A model generated the notes under the pieces. That model was given only the letters and a program-made list of their open reading frames with translations. It was not told the DNA's origin and made no database searches. DNA of 6,266 nt from NCBI GenBank assembly GCA_023818555.1, contig JAMWCG010000059.1:1-6266 (forward strand). Reading direction: 5' to 3'. This DNA is from Candidatus Omnitrophota bacterium (GTDB lineage Bacteria > Omnitrophota > Gorgyraeia > DTHP01). Every line of letters begins with the position of its first letter. Within the stretch, counting starts at the first letter, position 1. The position numbers were made by a program, and so were the translations under genes. Positions 6,208-6,266 of this stretch are shown in pieces.

Positions 6208-6266
6208 AATTCCTTCAAGCCCGCAGAGGGAATTGAACCCCCGACCCGTCGCTCACTTCGTTCGCT
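6208..6266 (-). other. tRNA-like 3' end (T-arm and acceptor-like strand), cut by window edge
   Basis: Read on the - strand, 6242-6226 forms a T-arm-like hairpin: GGGGG, loop TTCAATT, CCCTC. It is preceded by GGGTC (6247-6243), which fits tRNA positions 44-48. It is followed by TGCGGGC (6225-6219), the size of an acceptor 3' strand. The discriminator would be T, and no CCA is encoded. Further upstream on that strand (6266-6248) the bases do not fold into a normal anticodon arm: the would-be loop lacks U33 and the stem does not pair. So it may be a degenerate tRNA, a class II tRNA with an odd variable arm, or a dispersed tRNA-like repeat. A second inverted repeat, AATTCCTTC (6208-6216) with GAGGGAATT (6226-6234), overlaps it and could form an alternative fold. 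The missing right part would decide. Confidence 0.35.

Overview
The window holds a complete six-gene Rnf operon on the + strand (rnfC-rnfD-rnfG-rnfE-rnfA-rnfB, 1268-6139). Divergent to it, on the - strand, is a two-gene unit: a ThiI/MnmA-like PP-loop sulfur-transfer protein, then an NAD+ synthetase cut by the left edge. The Rnf complex is a membrane-bound, ion-translocating ferredoxin:NAD+ oxidoreductase, so the organism is most likely an anaerobic or facultatively anaerobic bacterium. The CDGEAB order and the long Cys-rich RnfB are of the kind found in clostridia, Thermotogae and various uncultivated anaerobic lineages. Proteobacteria typically have rnfABCDGE. The DNA is AT-rich by eye with consensus-like sigma70-type promoters. 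The phylum cannot be fixed from this window.

Layout. 1-200 (-): N-terminal 66 residues of nadE. 197-1165 (-): PP-loop protein, overlapping nadE by an ATGA. 1166-1267: short divergent intergenic region with one promoter for each direction, both with 17-bp spacers and with -35 boxes only 11 bp apart. 1268-6139 (+): rnfCDGEAB, tightly packed with overlaps or gaps of 35 bp or less. 6150-6175: likely intrinsic terminator. 6176-6266: non-coding tail ending in a GC-richer element that resembles the T-arm and acceptor strand of a tRNA on the - strand, cut by the right edge.

How the genes work together. RnfB would take electrons from reduced ferredoxin and pass them through its Fe-S clusters to the membrane subunits RnfA/RnfE (intramembrane iron site), then to the covalent flavins of RnfG and RnfD, and finally to RnfC, where NAD+ is reduced while Na+ or H+ is moved outward. 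All six subunits look intact, with cluster-binding cysteines and flavin-attachment motifs in place. The flavin transferase (ApbE) needed for RnfD and RnfG is not in the window. The divergent genes concern tRNA/RNA thiolation (predicted) and the last step of NAD+ synthesis.

The core system is well known. The points most worth a second look are a second flavinylation-like motif in RnfD, an Asn in place of the usual Asp in the RnfG motif, the mirrored divergent promoters with a probably leaderless - strand transcript, the poorly characterised PP-loop protein, and the tRNA-like element at the right edge.
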